Notes under the pieces: model-generated
Seen by the model: only the letters and a program-made list of their open reading frames with translations
Database searches by the model: none
Told to the model about the DNA's origin: nothing
Made by a program: the position numbers and the translations under genes
Shown here: positions 46,069-54,723 of the stretch, one piece after another
How positions within the stretch are numbered: position 1 is the first letter of the stretch
Layout: every line of letters starts with the position of its first letter
NCBI GenBank assembly: GCA_041395865.1
Contig: JAWKZQ010000002.1
Span: forward strand, 186,001 to 250,000
DNA from: IMCC2047 sp041395865
Lineage (GTDB): Bacteria > Pseudomonadota > Gammaproteobacteria > Pseudomonadales > IMCC2047
Length of the DNA: 64,000 nt
Direction: 5' to 3'

Positions 46069-46752
46069 CTACCTCACGCCCCACCACGGATTCTTTCGCT
46101 GAAACCCGTAAAGCCCCAGCAACACCGCAAATGAGAAAATGACCATCACGGCAGCCAACGTATGGGCCTGCGCATACTCCATCGCTTCCACATGGTCGTA
46201 GATCTGGACCGAGACAACCCGGGTTTGCCCCGGGATATTCCCGCCGATCATCAAAATCACGCCGAATTCGCCCACCGTATGGGCAAACCCAAGAATGGTA
46301 GCGGTAAGAAAGCCCGGCTTCGCCAGCGGAAGCACGACCGTGAAAAACCGATCCCATGGACCGGCCCGCAGCGTTGCGGCCACTTCCAATGGCCGTTCGC
46401 CAAGCGCCGCCATGGCATTTTGAATAGGCTGCACCACAAAGGGCAGCGAATAAAATACAGAAGCCACCACCAATCCCCAGAACGTAAACGGCAATACGCC
46501 CATACCCAGCGCCTGGGTCAGCTGGCCAATAAAACCGTGAGGCCCCATAGCGATCAGGAGGTAAAAACCCAATACCGTGGGCGGCAAGACCAATGGCAAT
46601 GCGACAACGGCACCGACAGGCCCTTTTAACCACGAACGTGTACGCGCCAGCCACCAGGCAATCGGCGTTCCGATAAACAGCAGCAGCACGGTCACAACGC
46701 TCGCCAGCTTAAGGGTTAACCAGATGGCGCCCATATCCGCTTCTGTAAACAC
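46069..46752 (-). CDS. modB: Molybdate ABC transporter permease ModB
   Basis: 227 residues with five to six helices. The inner-membrane permease EAA-type loop AALGERPLEVAATLRAGPW and VVLPLAKPGFLTATILGFA are clear. The N-terminal TKVSVVTVLLLFIGTPIAWWL-like helix is normal. It follows modA by 8 nt and precedes modC by 11 nt. The ModBC pair with ModA imports molybdate, needed for Mo-cofactor enzymes. Confidence 0.95.
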   Translation of the reverse strand: MFTEADMGAIWLTLKLASVVTVLLLFIGTPIAWWLARTRSWLKGPVGAVVALPLVLPPTVLGFYLLIAMGPHGFIGQLTQALGMGVLPFTFWGLVVASVFYSLPFVVQPIQNAMAALGERPLEVAATLRAGPWDRFFTVVLPLAKPGFLTATILGFAHTVGEFGVILMIGGNIPGQTRVVSVQIYDHVEAMEYAQAHTLAAVMVIFSFAVLLGLYGFQRKNPWWGVR

Positions 46753-46760
46753 AGGGCGGC

Positions 46761-47516
46761 CTATTCGGTTGTATAACCGTACGAATGAATGATGCGGCGA
46801 GCCTCATCCCCACGCAGGTACTCAAGCAGGGCTTTGGCGCCGGCGCTGTCTCCAGCGCGCGCCAGCAGGACCGCATCCTGGCGGATCGGGTTGTAGAGCT
46901 CACTGGGGATAATCCAGCCCGAACCGGCTTTAACATGGCCCTTATCCACGATTTGTGACAAGGCCACAAAGCCGAGGTCGGCGTTACCCGATGCAACAAA
47001 CTGGTAAGTCTGGGCGATATTCTCTCCCATCACCCATTTTGCTTCGGTGGCCTGTTTCAATTGGAGGGCATCGAGTACTTCAATGGCCGCAACCCCATAG
47101 GGAGCCAGTTTCGGATTGGCCAACGCCACTTTGTTGAAGTCGCCTTTTTTAAGGCGGGCATGGCTTTCATCCACAAAATTCGCCTTGCTCGACCACAGCG
47201 CCAAGGCGCCCTGCGCATAGGTAAAACGGCTGCCCTTCACGGCCAGCCCTGCTTTTTCCAGCGCCTGCGGTTTGGCTTGATCGGCGGACAAAAACACCTG
47301 GAAAGGCGCTCCGTGCTGAATCTGTGCAAAGATTTTGCCGGAGGATCCGAAGGTCAATATCACCCTGTGCCCCGAATTTTTCTCAAACTGAGCCGCGACC
47401 TCCTTCATCGCCGCCGTAAAATTCGCAGCCACAGCCGCGTGAATTTCTTCCGCATGTGCCGAAGTCACTACCAGGTAGCCCAGCGCCAGGGCAATCAACC
47501 GGCCAAACAATCGCAT
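46761..47516 (-). CDS. modA: Molybdate-binding periplasmic protein ModA
   Basis: 251 residues. Signal peptide (RLIALALGYLVVTSAHA) then a periplasmic binding domain: AAVAANFTAAMKEVAAQFEK, FGSSGKIFAQIQHGAPF, and FVASGNADLGFVALSQIV, all typical of ModA. First gene of the modABC operon. Its operator (47578-47601) is 61 nt before the start. Confidence 0.95.
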   Translation of the reverse strand: MRLFGRLIALALGYLVVTSAHAEEIHAAVAANFTAAMKEVAAQFEKNSGHRVILTFGSSGKIFAQIQHGAPFQVFLSADQAKPQALEKAGLAVKGSRFTYAQGALALWSSKANFVDESHARLKKGDFNKVALANPKLAPYGVAAIEVLDALQLKQATEAKWVMGENIAQTYQFVASGNADLGFVALSQIVDKGHVKAGSGWIIPSELYNPIRQDAVLLARAGDSAGAKALLEYLRGDEARRIIHSYGYTTE

Positions 47517-47577
47517 CGCTTTCTCCTTAATTCAGGCACGACAGGGGCTGTCCTGCCCCGTGAAGCTTACGCCAAAG

Positions 47578-47601
47578 CGCTATATATTCATTTATATAAC
47601 G
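47578..47601 (-). promoter_or_regulatory. ModE operator (ModE box) upstream of modA
   Basis: The plus strand reads CG-C-TATATA, six spacer bases (TTCATT), then TATATA-A-CG. Every fixed position of the ModE consensus (CGnTATATA, six bases, TATATAnCG) is met. It lies 61 nt before modA, where ModE-molybdate would block transcription when molybdate is plentiful. Confidence 0.85.
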
Positions 47602-47760
47602 GCTTTGTGCAAGCCTGAATTTCGGGCCCTCAAATTTGGAGCGCTAAACCAGATCGTGAAATGGGATAAAACAAGGCAAACCCCTTGAAATGCCGAAATA
47701 GGGAACCGCAAAGACGGGTTTAAAACCATAAACCGGATCGCGCCGATCACGGTTCGGGTC

Positions 47761-47791
47761 AAAAAATTTGGCTGCGTATTACTACGCAGCC
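47761..47791 (-). terminator. Rho-independent terminator of the metal-efflux operon
   Basis: Stem GGCTGCGTA with its complement TACGCAGCC, a 4-nt loop, followed on the minus strand by AAATTTTTT. It begins 12 nt past the stop of the RND pump gene and would end the five-gene efflux transcript. Confidence 0.85.
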
Positions 47792-47802
47792 ATTAAAACC
47801 GC

Positions 47803-50800
47803 TTACCCAACCTCCCGTAATTTCCATTTCGAGAACCAGCCATAAAGGCTCGGCAATACAAACAAGGTTAAAAAGGTTGCCGTCACCAGCCCGCCGACAA
47901 TCACCGTCGCCAAGGGCTTTTGAATTTCCGCGCCTACCCCGCTGGATAGCAGCATGGGTATCAAGCCGAGCGCAGAGGTAATCGCGGTCATCAAAACCGG
48001 GCGAAGCCTGGATACGGCACCATCAAAAACGGCCTCCTCGATTGGCAAGCCATCCTTAATACGCTGGTTGATGCTTTCCACCATCACCACGCCATTGAGC
48101 ACCGCCACGCCAAACAGGGTGATGAAGCCAACCGAGCTGGGTACCGACAGGTACTGGCCGGACAGATAAAGTGAAAACACGCCACCGATTACCGCTAACG
48201 GGACATTCACCAGAATCAGCGCGGCCTGGCCGACGGAGCTGAAGGCGAAATAAAGCAGCAATGCAATCATTGCCAGGGACACCGGGACAACGATACCCAG
48301 GCGCTTCTGGGCTCGCTGCTGGTTTTCGAACTGGCCGCCAATATCCACCGAATAACCGGCTGGCAGTTCAACCTGCTCAGCGATAACACGACGAATATCC
48401 GCCACCACGTTACCCATATCGCGGCCCTGCACATTGGCCTGTATCACCACGCGGCGCTGCACATCGTCGCGCCGCACCTGGGGCGGTCCGGATTCAATGG
48501 TAACGCTGGCGACATCACCCAGGCGCACCCAGGCTCCCGTCGGCGACTGTAAACGCAAGTCGGCAATGGCGTCTCGATCCTTGCGAAACGATGCACCCAG
48601 GCGGACATAGATATCATAGCGTTCATTACCCCTGATCACCTGGCCCGCTCCGCGTCCGCCAAGGCCGTCCTGAATCAGGCCCATGACATCACCCACAGAC
48701 AAGCCATAGCGGGACAACTGCCTGCGATTGGGCGTTATGACAAGTTGCGACTCGCCCACGATTTGTTCCATTGCAACATCGCGAGCACCGTCAATGGATT
48801 TCACCGCCGTCTCAATCGCCCGCCCCTTGTCAGCCAATACATCCAGGTCGGCGCCGAACAGTTTAATCGCCAACTGGGCTTTCACGCCGGAAAGCAGTTC
48901 ATCAACGCGAGTGGCAATCGGTTGCGAAAAGTTGAACAGCAATCCCGGATGCTGCTCCAGCTTTTGCTCCATCAGGTTTTGCAATGCATACCGGTTATCG
49001 GCGCTGGTCCATTGCGAGGGCGGTTTCAAACCAATATAGATTTCAATGTTGTTGACCGGCTCCGGGTCGCCACCGACTTCAGCACGCCCGATACGGCTCA
49101 GGGCGTATTCCACTTCCGGAAATTCCAGAAGCATCGATTCCAGTTTGGGCGCCACTTCCAGAGCAGTTTCCAGACTCGACGAGGGCGCTAAGGTCACGCG
49201 CAGGTTAACGGTACCCTCCTCCAGCTCCGGAACGAACTCCGTGCCCAGCTGCGGCACCGTAACCAGTGCCAGCACAACCAAGCCGACCGCAACGCCGATA
49301 ACCAGTTTAGCTCGCTGCATGGCCCAACTGAGGCTGCGTCGATAAAGGCGATCGAGAGGCTTCATGATAAAGCTCTCCTTTTCCCTAATGCCTTGACGGA
49401 ACAGGTAGGTTGCCAGCGAGGGCACAATGATCAAGGCCACCAGAACGGCGGCAAGAACTGCCAGCATGATGCTGATGGCCATTGGCTGGAAAAGCTTGGC
49501 CTCGACGCCTTCAAAGCTGAACATCGGCATAAAGACGACAAGGATAATCAGCGCGGCAAAGAAGATCGGCCGCGCGACCTCTTTGCCGGCCTCCTGAAGC
49601 CGCAACGCAATACCCTGATGATCACGACCAACGTCATGCGGATCCCGGTCAGAACGTCCCAATCTTTGCTCACGCTGTTTATCATGCCCGGCATCGGGGT
49701 GACTCAGGTGTTTAAACATGTTTTCAACCATCACCACCGAGCCGTCCACCAGCATGCCAATCGCCACTGCAATACCGCCCAGTGACATCAGGTTGGCCGA
49801 CAAGCCGAACCAGGCCATGACCATGAGTGCAATGCCAATGGAAATGGGTATTGAAATCAGCACCAGGAACGTCGCGCGCAGGTTCATCAGGAATAAAGCG
49901 AGTACCACGACAATGAATACAAAGGCCAGCAGCAACGCATTAACCACGGTATTCACGGCCTGCGAAATCAAATCCGCCTGATCGTAAAAGGCCTCGAACG
50001 TCACGCCCGCAGGCAATGCCTGGCTAATTAACTCGACACGCAGGTTAACGCTATCAATGGTCGCTTTGGTATTGGCACCCATGCGTTTAAGCACAATGCC
50101 GGACACCACCTCCCCAAGGGGTTGGGGTTCGCCATTCGCTGCCTTGCGCGTCATGGTCACCGCGCCCTGGCGTATTTCTCGGCCCAATTCCACAGTGGCA
50201 ACATCCGCGACCGTGACAACGGCTCCATCGATGCTTTTCAGGGGAACCTGGCGTATTTCTTCCAGCCCCTGCTCTCCATGACCAAACCAGCCGGTACCCC
50301 GGATGACCAACTGCTCCTGGCCGCGGTTCATGTACCAACCACCGGCATTGCTGTTATTGCTTTCCAGCGCATCGACAACCGCCTGCTGCGTCAACCCGTA
50401 AGCCAACAGGCGCGAGGGGTTGATGTTGACCTGGTATTGACGAACATCGCCACCGAAAGACAACACATCGGTCACGCCGTCGACCGGCATAAGCAACAGT
50501 TTGACAACCCAGTCGTTCAAACTGCGTAGCGCCATGGCGTCGTAACCCGATGCCGGGTCGGCTAACAGAAGATATTGGTAAACCTGCCCCAAGCCAGAAG
50601 TATTAGGCCCCATCTCAGGGGTTCCCACGCCCACCGGTATCAACTCTTTGGCCGCCTGCAAGCGCTCGAAGACCAACTGCCGGGCAAAATAAATGTCCGT
50701 ACCCTCCTTAAAAACAACCGTAATACCCGAAAGCCCGGTTTTTGAAATGGAACGCACTTCCTCCACATCCGGCAGTGCGTACATGACCGCTTCGATAGGG

Positions 50801-51000
50801 AAGGTAATCAGCTGCTCCACCTCTTCAGCCGCCAAACCCGGCGCTTCCGTATTGATCGCCACCTGAACATTGGTGACATCCGGAAAAGCATCCAAATTTA
50901 AACGTGGAATAATAAAGGCTGACGACGTGATCAGTGTCAGCAACGCGATAACCACCAACAACCGGTTGGTCACCGCCCAATCGATTAACCGATTAAACAT
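47803..51000 (-). CDS. Heavy-metal efflux RND pump (CzcA/CusA family)
   Basis: 1065 residues, HME-RND inner-membrane proton antiporter. First helix FNRLIDWAVTNRLLVVIAL; porter domains; proton-relay helix LGGIAVAIGMLVDGSVVMVE. The relay region reads A-I-G-x3-D-G-S-x3-V-E-N, between the CzcA form (DFG, DGA) and the CusA form (AIG, DAA). A His/Asp-rich loop (about residues 432-475: HLSHPDAGHDKQREQRLG) follows TM4. C-terminal helices complete. It works with the fusion protein and outer membrane factor encoded upstream. Metal: Zn/Co/Cd, or Cu/Ag by the motif, not decided. Confidence 0.93.
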   Translation of the reverse strand: MFNRLIDWAVTNRLLVVIALLTLITSSAFIIPRLNLDAFPDVTNVQVAINTEAPGLAAEEVEQLITFPIEAVMYALPDVEEVRSISKTGLSGITVVFKEGTDIYFARQLVFERLQAAKELIPVGVGTPEMGPNTSGLGQVYQYLLLADPASGYDAMALRSLNDWVVKLLLMPVDGVTDVLSFGGDVRQYQVNINPSRLLAYGLTQQAVVDALESNNSNAGGWYMNRGQEQLVIRGTGWFGHGEQGLEEIRQVPLKSIDGAVVTVADVATVELGREIRQGAVTMTRKAANGEPQPLGEVVSGIVLKRMGANTKATIDSVNLRVELISQALPAGVTFEAFYDQADLISQAVNTVVNALLLAFVFIVVVLALFLMNLRATFLVLISIPISIGIALMVMAWFGLSANLMSLGGIAVAIGMLVDGSVVMVENMFKHLSHPDAGHDKQREQRLGRSDRDPHDVGRDHQGIALRLQEAGKEVARPIFFAALIILVVFMPMFSFEGVEAKLFQPMAISIMLAVLAAVLVALIIVPSLATYLFRQGIREKESFIMKPLDRLYRRSLSWAMQRAKLVIGVAVGLVVLALVTVPQLGTEFVPELEEGTVNLRVTLAPSSSLETALEVAPKLESMLLEFPEVEYALSRIGRAEVGGDPEPVNNIEIYIGLKPPSQWTSADNRYALQNLMEQKLEQHPGLLFNFSQPIATRVDELLSGVKAQLAIKLFGADLDVLADKGRAIETAVKSIDGARDVAMEQIVGESQLVITPNRRQLSRYGLSVGDVMGLIQDGLGGRGAGQVIRGNERYDIYVRLGASFRKDRDAIADLRLQSPTGAWVRLGDVASVTIESGPPQVRRDDVQRRVVIQANVQGRDMGNVVADIRRVIAEQVELPAGYSVDIGGQFENQQRAQKRLGIVVPVSLAMIALLLYFAFSSVGQAALILVNVPLAVIGGVFSLYLSGQYLSVPSSVGFITLFGVAVLNGVVMVESINQRIKDGLPIEEAVFDGAVSRLRPVLMTAITSALGLIPMLLSSGVGAEIQKPLATVIVGGLVTATFLTLFVLPSLYGWFSKWKLREVG

Positions 51001-51020
51001 GTGATTTTCCTTTGCGTTGG

Positions 51021-52250
51021 TTAATGGTTATGCGGGTCAAAGCCGCCCTTGGCGATTTGTGAGGCGACAAAAAAAGCGCCTTTGGTAACAACGCGAGTGC
51101 CCGGTTCCAGCCCGGTAATTTCCCGCCATTCCCCCAGGGAACGACCCAGCTCAACCTCCTGGGCCTCAAACTGTCCCTCCTCGTGTTCGACATAAAGGGT
51201 CCAGTCCCCATCAGCCCCGCGCATTAACGCCGCTTCTGTCACCGCAAGTACCGGCTTCTCGGTTTTAAATTGGAAGAAAACATCGGCAAACATACCCGGG
51301 TGCAGACGGTGCGCGCTGTTATCCACGATCAGGCGGATCACGCGAGTCCGGGAATTTTCATCGATGATGTGAGCTTCCTGTGCCACCCGTGCCTGGAAAA
51401 TGCCTTCGGCCACCTTAACCAGCGCCTGGCTTCCCGCCGGTAACTCAAGCGTTTTGTTCGGCGAAATTCGCGCCTCAACCCACAGTTGCTGCTCGTCGGC
51501 AATTTCCATCAGTTTGCTGCCAGCGGTTACCAGTTGCCCCTGGCTGAAATCATCGGATAACACGGCACCGGCGGTAGAGGCCGTCAGTGTATAGACGCCC
51601 AGTACCGTCGCTTTCTTTTTGGGCAAATCGTCTATCTCCCGTTCGCTCATGCCAAAGGCAATTAGCTTGCCTTCGGAGGCCTCAAACGCCGACCGAGCGG
51701 TTAAATACCGCTTATCGCCCACCGCCTTTTTCCCGAGCAACTTCACTCGCTGCCATTCGGCACGCGCCACCCGGTAACTGGCCTGCGCGTCGGCTACCGC
51801 TTCGCTAAACAGGGTAACAAGCGCCTGCCCCTGCTCAACATGCTCGCCCAGGGCGACGTGCCGCTTCAGGATCACGGACTCAACCCGTGGGGAGACAAGG
51901 TAATTGGTATAGCCATTGGCCTGGATCTCTCCCGGGGCATAAACCTGGTAATTCATTTGTCGAGGCTCCAGTGCGCGAACCTCAATACCGGCAAGGTCCG
52001 CCTGAACGGCATCCAATGAGATACCCGCTTCGCCATGTTCTTCTTCGTTATGGGTTTCGCCGGCATGGTCCGCTTCATCCGCTGAAACTTCCGTTGCATG
52101 GTCATGCTCATCATGGGCGGCTTCCGTCTCGTGCTGATGCGCCTCATGGTGCCCGTCCCCCTCGTGCGCATGACCGCCTTTGGCAAAAACAGGGTTGGCG
52201 AACAGCGCAAAAAAGGCTGAAAAGGTGAAGGCTAAAAGTTGTTTATTCAT
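51021..52250 (-). CDS. Efflux RND periplasmic adaptor (CzcB-like)
   Basis: 409 residues. A signal peptide (LLAFTFSAFFALFANPVFA), a very His/Asp/Glu-rich segment (residues about 23-75, for example GHAHEGDGHHEAHQHETEA), then the HlyD-type barrel-sandwich and beta-barrel domains (GEIQANGYTNYLVSPRVESV, TLYVEHEEGQFEAQEVELG). The His-rich part probably captures metal ions in the periplasm. Located 20 nt before the pump gene and 11 nt after the outer membrane factor. Confidence 0.92.
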   Translation of the reverse strand: MNKQLLAFTFSAFFALFANPVFAKGGHAHEGDGHHEAHQHETEAAHDEHDHATEVSADEADHAGETHNEEEHGEAGISLDAVQADLAGIEVRALEPRQMNYQVYAPGEIQANGYTNYLVSPRVESVILKRHVALGEHVEQGQALVTLFSEAVADAQASYRVARAEWQRVKLLGKKAVGDKRYLTARSAFEASEGKLIAFGMSEREIDDLPKKKATVLGVYTLTASTAGAVLSDDFSQGQLVTAGSKLMEIADEQQLWVEARISPNKTLELPAGSQALVKVAEGIFQARVAQEAHIIDENSRTRVIRLIVDNSAHRLHPGMFADVFFQFKTEKPVLAVTEAALMRGADGDWTLYVEHEEGQFEAQEVELGRSLGEWREITGLEPGTRVVTKGAFFVASQIAKGGFDPHNH

Positions 52251-52261
52251 TGTTTACCGTC

Positions 52262-53524
52262 CTAAATCTGGTTTTGCGTCGAATGCAGCATGTGTGTTTT
52301 CAGTTGTCCGGTGGATTTCAGCCAGGCAATGACAGCGAGCTGGAATTTTTCCTGCAGCGCTATCCCGGACAGCGCACCCGCCGTGTTTTGTTGAAGCGCC
52401 AGCAGGTATTCATTTGTCCCTAAATCACCGCTACGCCACTGTTGGGTCAGGAGTTTTCGACTATCGTCACTGTTTTGGCTTAACAGGGCTTTCCAGCGCT
52501 TCAGCTGGATTTGATATTGCTGCACGATGCGTCCGGCGGCTTGCGCCTGGAATTGCTGTTTGCGACGCACGGCGAGGTAATTGGCTTCTGCCGATAATGC
52601 CGATTCGGCCGCTGCTTTTCGCTCGGCGCTGAAGCTGTTACGGACATTGAGCGGAATCGAGAAGGTCAAGCCGACAACATCTTCATCGCCATCACGCCCC
52701 GCGTTAATGCCAACGGTTGGCTCCGCTTTGGTGTCAAGGCGAGCCAGCTCCGAGGCTTCCTTTTGAATCGCCCACTGCGCTTTGGCAAACAAAACCCGCG
52801 GGTGGTTTTCGGTAAGCACAGCATCGGGTTCCTGACCGGGATTGACCTGCCATAATTGAGCAGGAATTGCGGCCTTACCGGACGGCAAACCCGGGAAAAG
52901 CTCCCTGACACGCGTTTCGGCTGCTTGAAACTCCGCCATTGCCTGCGCCGTTTCATCGAGTTTTTGAATCAAAGAAGCCTGGCTGAGATTTACATCGATC
53001 TGCCCCAGGTCCCCGGCTTTCTGCCGGTCCTGTATCAATTGAAACAGGGTGTCGATTTGCTGCTCCTGCTCGCTGGCTAGCCGATAGCGCGCTTTCGAGG
53101 CTTGATAAGTGACCAGTTCTGACAGGGCCTCCGTCAACTTATCCTGGTAGGTTTGGGCATAGTTTTGTTCGGCAGCCAGCCGCAGAAATTCGTCCTGCTG
53201 GCGCCTATTCGTCCGCTTGCCCCAAACATCCAGTGTTTGAGTGATGCCAAACCGGTAATTATTTTCGTTTTCCAGGTGTTCGAACTCCGTTTCGAGCGCC
53301 GGGTTATACAGGGGTTGGCGACGGCCATCGGCCAGAAACAACTCGGCTTTAAGCTGTTGTTGCGCTGCAACCACGTCAGGATGGGTTTCAATCTGGTTTT
53401 TCAACCAGTTTTGCCAGGTAACATCGGCAACGTCCGGCCTGGCTGTTTCTGCCAATGCAGGGGTTAGGTAAAACCAACAAATAAAATTAATGGCGAACAA
53501 GCGCCTGAAAACTGAGGTTTTCAT
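52262..53524 (-). CDS. Outer membrane efflux factor (CzcC/TolC-like)
   Basis: 420 residues. Signal peptide (RLFAINFICWFYLTPALA), then the tandem OEP domains with long helices (QLKAELFLADGRRQPLYNPA; FSAERKAAAESALSAEANYL). It forms the outer membrane duct of the tripartite pump. First of the three core genes; the next gene upstream on the strand is a small secreted protein at 149 nt. Confidence 0.92.
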   Translation of the reverse strand: MKTSVFRRLFAINFICWFYLTPALAETARPDVADVTWQNWLKNQIETHPDVVAAQQQLKAELFLADGRRQPLYNPALETEFEHLENENNYRFGITQTLDVWGKRTNRRQQDEFLRLAAEQNYAQTYQDKLTEALSELVTYQASKARYRLASEQEQQIDTLFQLIQDRQKAGDLGQIDVNLSQASLIQKLDETAQAMAEFQAAETRVRELFPGLPSGKAAIPAQLWQVNPGQEPDAVLTENHPRVLFAKAQWAIQKEASELARLDTKAEPTVGINAGRDGDEDVVGLTFSIPLNVRNSFSAERKAAAESALSAEANYLAVRRKQQFQAQAAGRIVQQYQIQLKRWKALLSQNSDDSRKLLTQQWRSGDLGTNEYLLALQQNTAGALSGIALQEKFQLAVIAWLKSTGQLKTHMLHSTQNQI

Positions 53525-53673
53525 AAAATAACTCTCTTAAGTCGAATGCATACCATAAGGGCTCGGTGACGCTAAACCGGTGCAAAACAAAGTGATTTTT
53601 GCTCCGGTTTAGCGACCTAAAGCACCGCCTGTGTTGTCTGCCAGCGGCTCAAAAACAACCGGCAAAAGCAGGC

Positions 53674-54105
53674 TTATTGCGCGGTATTGGTATGGGTTAA
53701 CGGGTTGCCTTCTTCACCATACGGCCCCGGGTGAAATGCAACTTTGATGACCGAATGCTCAGGCAGCGCCTTCGTGGAACGTGAAGAGAAGCGAACCGTC
53801 CCCTTGCGTCCGGCCCGATATCTCAGCATTCGAGGTTTGTAATGCGTGGTTTTATCGATGACGAGCTCACCCTGAAGCGAATAGGCTGAAATATCCACAT
53901 GACCTGCGGGGAGACCGAATCGCCGGTCGGCAACGATGTGTCCTGTAACGCGTACCGCTCCCTCCTCCGAATAGGCTCTTACATCCGAGAAATTCCAGGC
54001 TTTTGAGGGTTGATTAACGACTTCGACAGCAATCGTTTGACTGGCGCCAGCCACCGCAGGCAGCGTCAGCAGGCTTGATAAAAGAACAGTAGTAATAAAT
54101 TTCAT
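53674..54105 (-). CDS. Small secreted protein in the metal-efflux operon
   Basis: 143 residues with a signal peptide (KFITTVLLSSLLTLPAVAGA) and a beta-rich mature part (VRVTGHIVADRRFGLPAGHVDI-type alternation, then KGTVRFSSRSTKALPEHSV). No cysteines; few His, so not an obvious metal store. No family recognised. Same strand as the czc-like genes, between the His-rich small protein and the outer membrane factor. Confidence 0.7.
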   Translation of the reverse strand: MKFITTVLLSSLLTLPAVAGASQTIAVEVVNQPSKAWNFSDVRAYSEEGAVRVTGHIVADRRFGLPAGHVDISAYSLQGELVIDKTTHYKPRMLRYRAGRKGTVRFSSRSTKALPEHSVIKVAFHPGPYGEEGNPLTHTNTAQ

Positions 54106-54192
54106 ATGCGACTCTCTTGAATCTCTAAATCCAACACAAAACTTCGGCGCACGCGTAACGGATGCCCGAATTAAAGTAAAAAGCGAGTTGGA

Positions 54193-54537
54193 TTAAGCGA
54201 TTGGAGGCCGCAGGCCCGGGGAAAGGTAGAGTGGCCGATGGCTTGAGGAGTAACCGGGTAGATCAGCCGCGATAGCTGGCACTGAAATATCCAGGAAAAA
54301 AGGCGAAACGAACAGATGGGCCGAACTGTGGCAATGGTGCCCGTCCAGCTCCAGGTTGGAGTCCGGCATCGTCTGCCCACTGCTATCCGCATGGCGCTTT
54401 TCGCTATGACCATGCAGGTGACTGCTTTCAGTGTGCCGGGTGCCGGCCTGATCAAAGACGTGGTTATCCGCCATAACCCATACTGATTGACAGGCAATCA
54501 ATACGAGCAGCATCAAGGATAACCATTTCTTAAACAT
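54193..54537 (-). CDS. His-rich small protein, CzcI/DUF2946-like
   Basis: 114 residues. A hydrophobic N-terminus (KKWLSLMLLVLIACQSVWVM) and a His/Ser-rich mid part (RHTESSHLHGHSEKRHAD; DGHHCHSSAHLFVS) look like a periplasmic metal binder. The C-terminus ends in SHRPLYLSPGLRPPIA, a proline-rich form seen in small proteins that precede czc operons (CzcI). Identification is by composition, size and location, not sequence signature. It would be the first gene of the efflux operon. Confidence 0.6.
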   Translation of the reverse strand: MFKKWLSLMLLVLIACQSVWVMADNHVFDQAGTRHTESSHLHGHSEKRHADSSGQTMPDSNLELDGHHCHSSAHLFVSPFFLDISVPAIAADLPGYSSSHRPLYLSPGLRPPIA

Positions 54538-54558
54538 ACAAAGTGTCTTGCAGCGATT

Positions 54559-54723
54559 TCAGGTTGATGGCGTTAACCGGTGCGCCTTGTTAATCTCAGG
54601 CGACCAATAGGACAAAAGCATAACAGAAATAGTTCGGTCCTCACCGGTAATTTTATCGGTTTGTTTACGCATGACAGACAATTCGCCGCCAGCCAGGTCT
54701 ATAAAAATACCCGTCGCAGCCAC
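54559..54723 (-). CDS. 54-residue ORF coupled to the histidine kinase gene
   Basis: Starts with GTG at 54723, which shares its first base with the end of the kinase stop (TAGTG). AAAGGAG lies exactly 7 nt before the GTG, inside the kinase gene's last codons, so the initiation signal is strong. The product (starts AATGIFIDLAGGELSVM, ends HRLTPST) is soluble and unrecognised. Tight coupling to a two-component kinase suggests a small regulator, but this is inference. Confidence 0.5.
   Translation of the reverse strand: MAATGIFIDLAGGELSVMRKQTDKITGEDRTISVMLLSYWSPEINKAHRLTPST

Noticed and set aside
46058..46654. A 569-residue frame joining an N-terminal extension to modC
   Set aside because: The first part is the shadow of modB in another frame (Gly/Arg/Cys-rich, no homology). 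True modC starts at the GTG at 46057.
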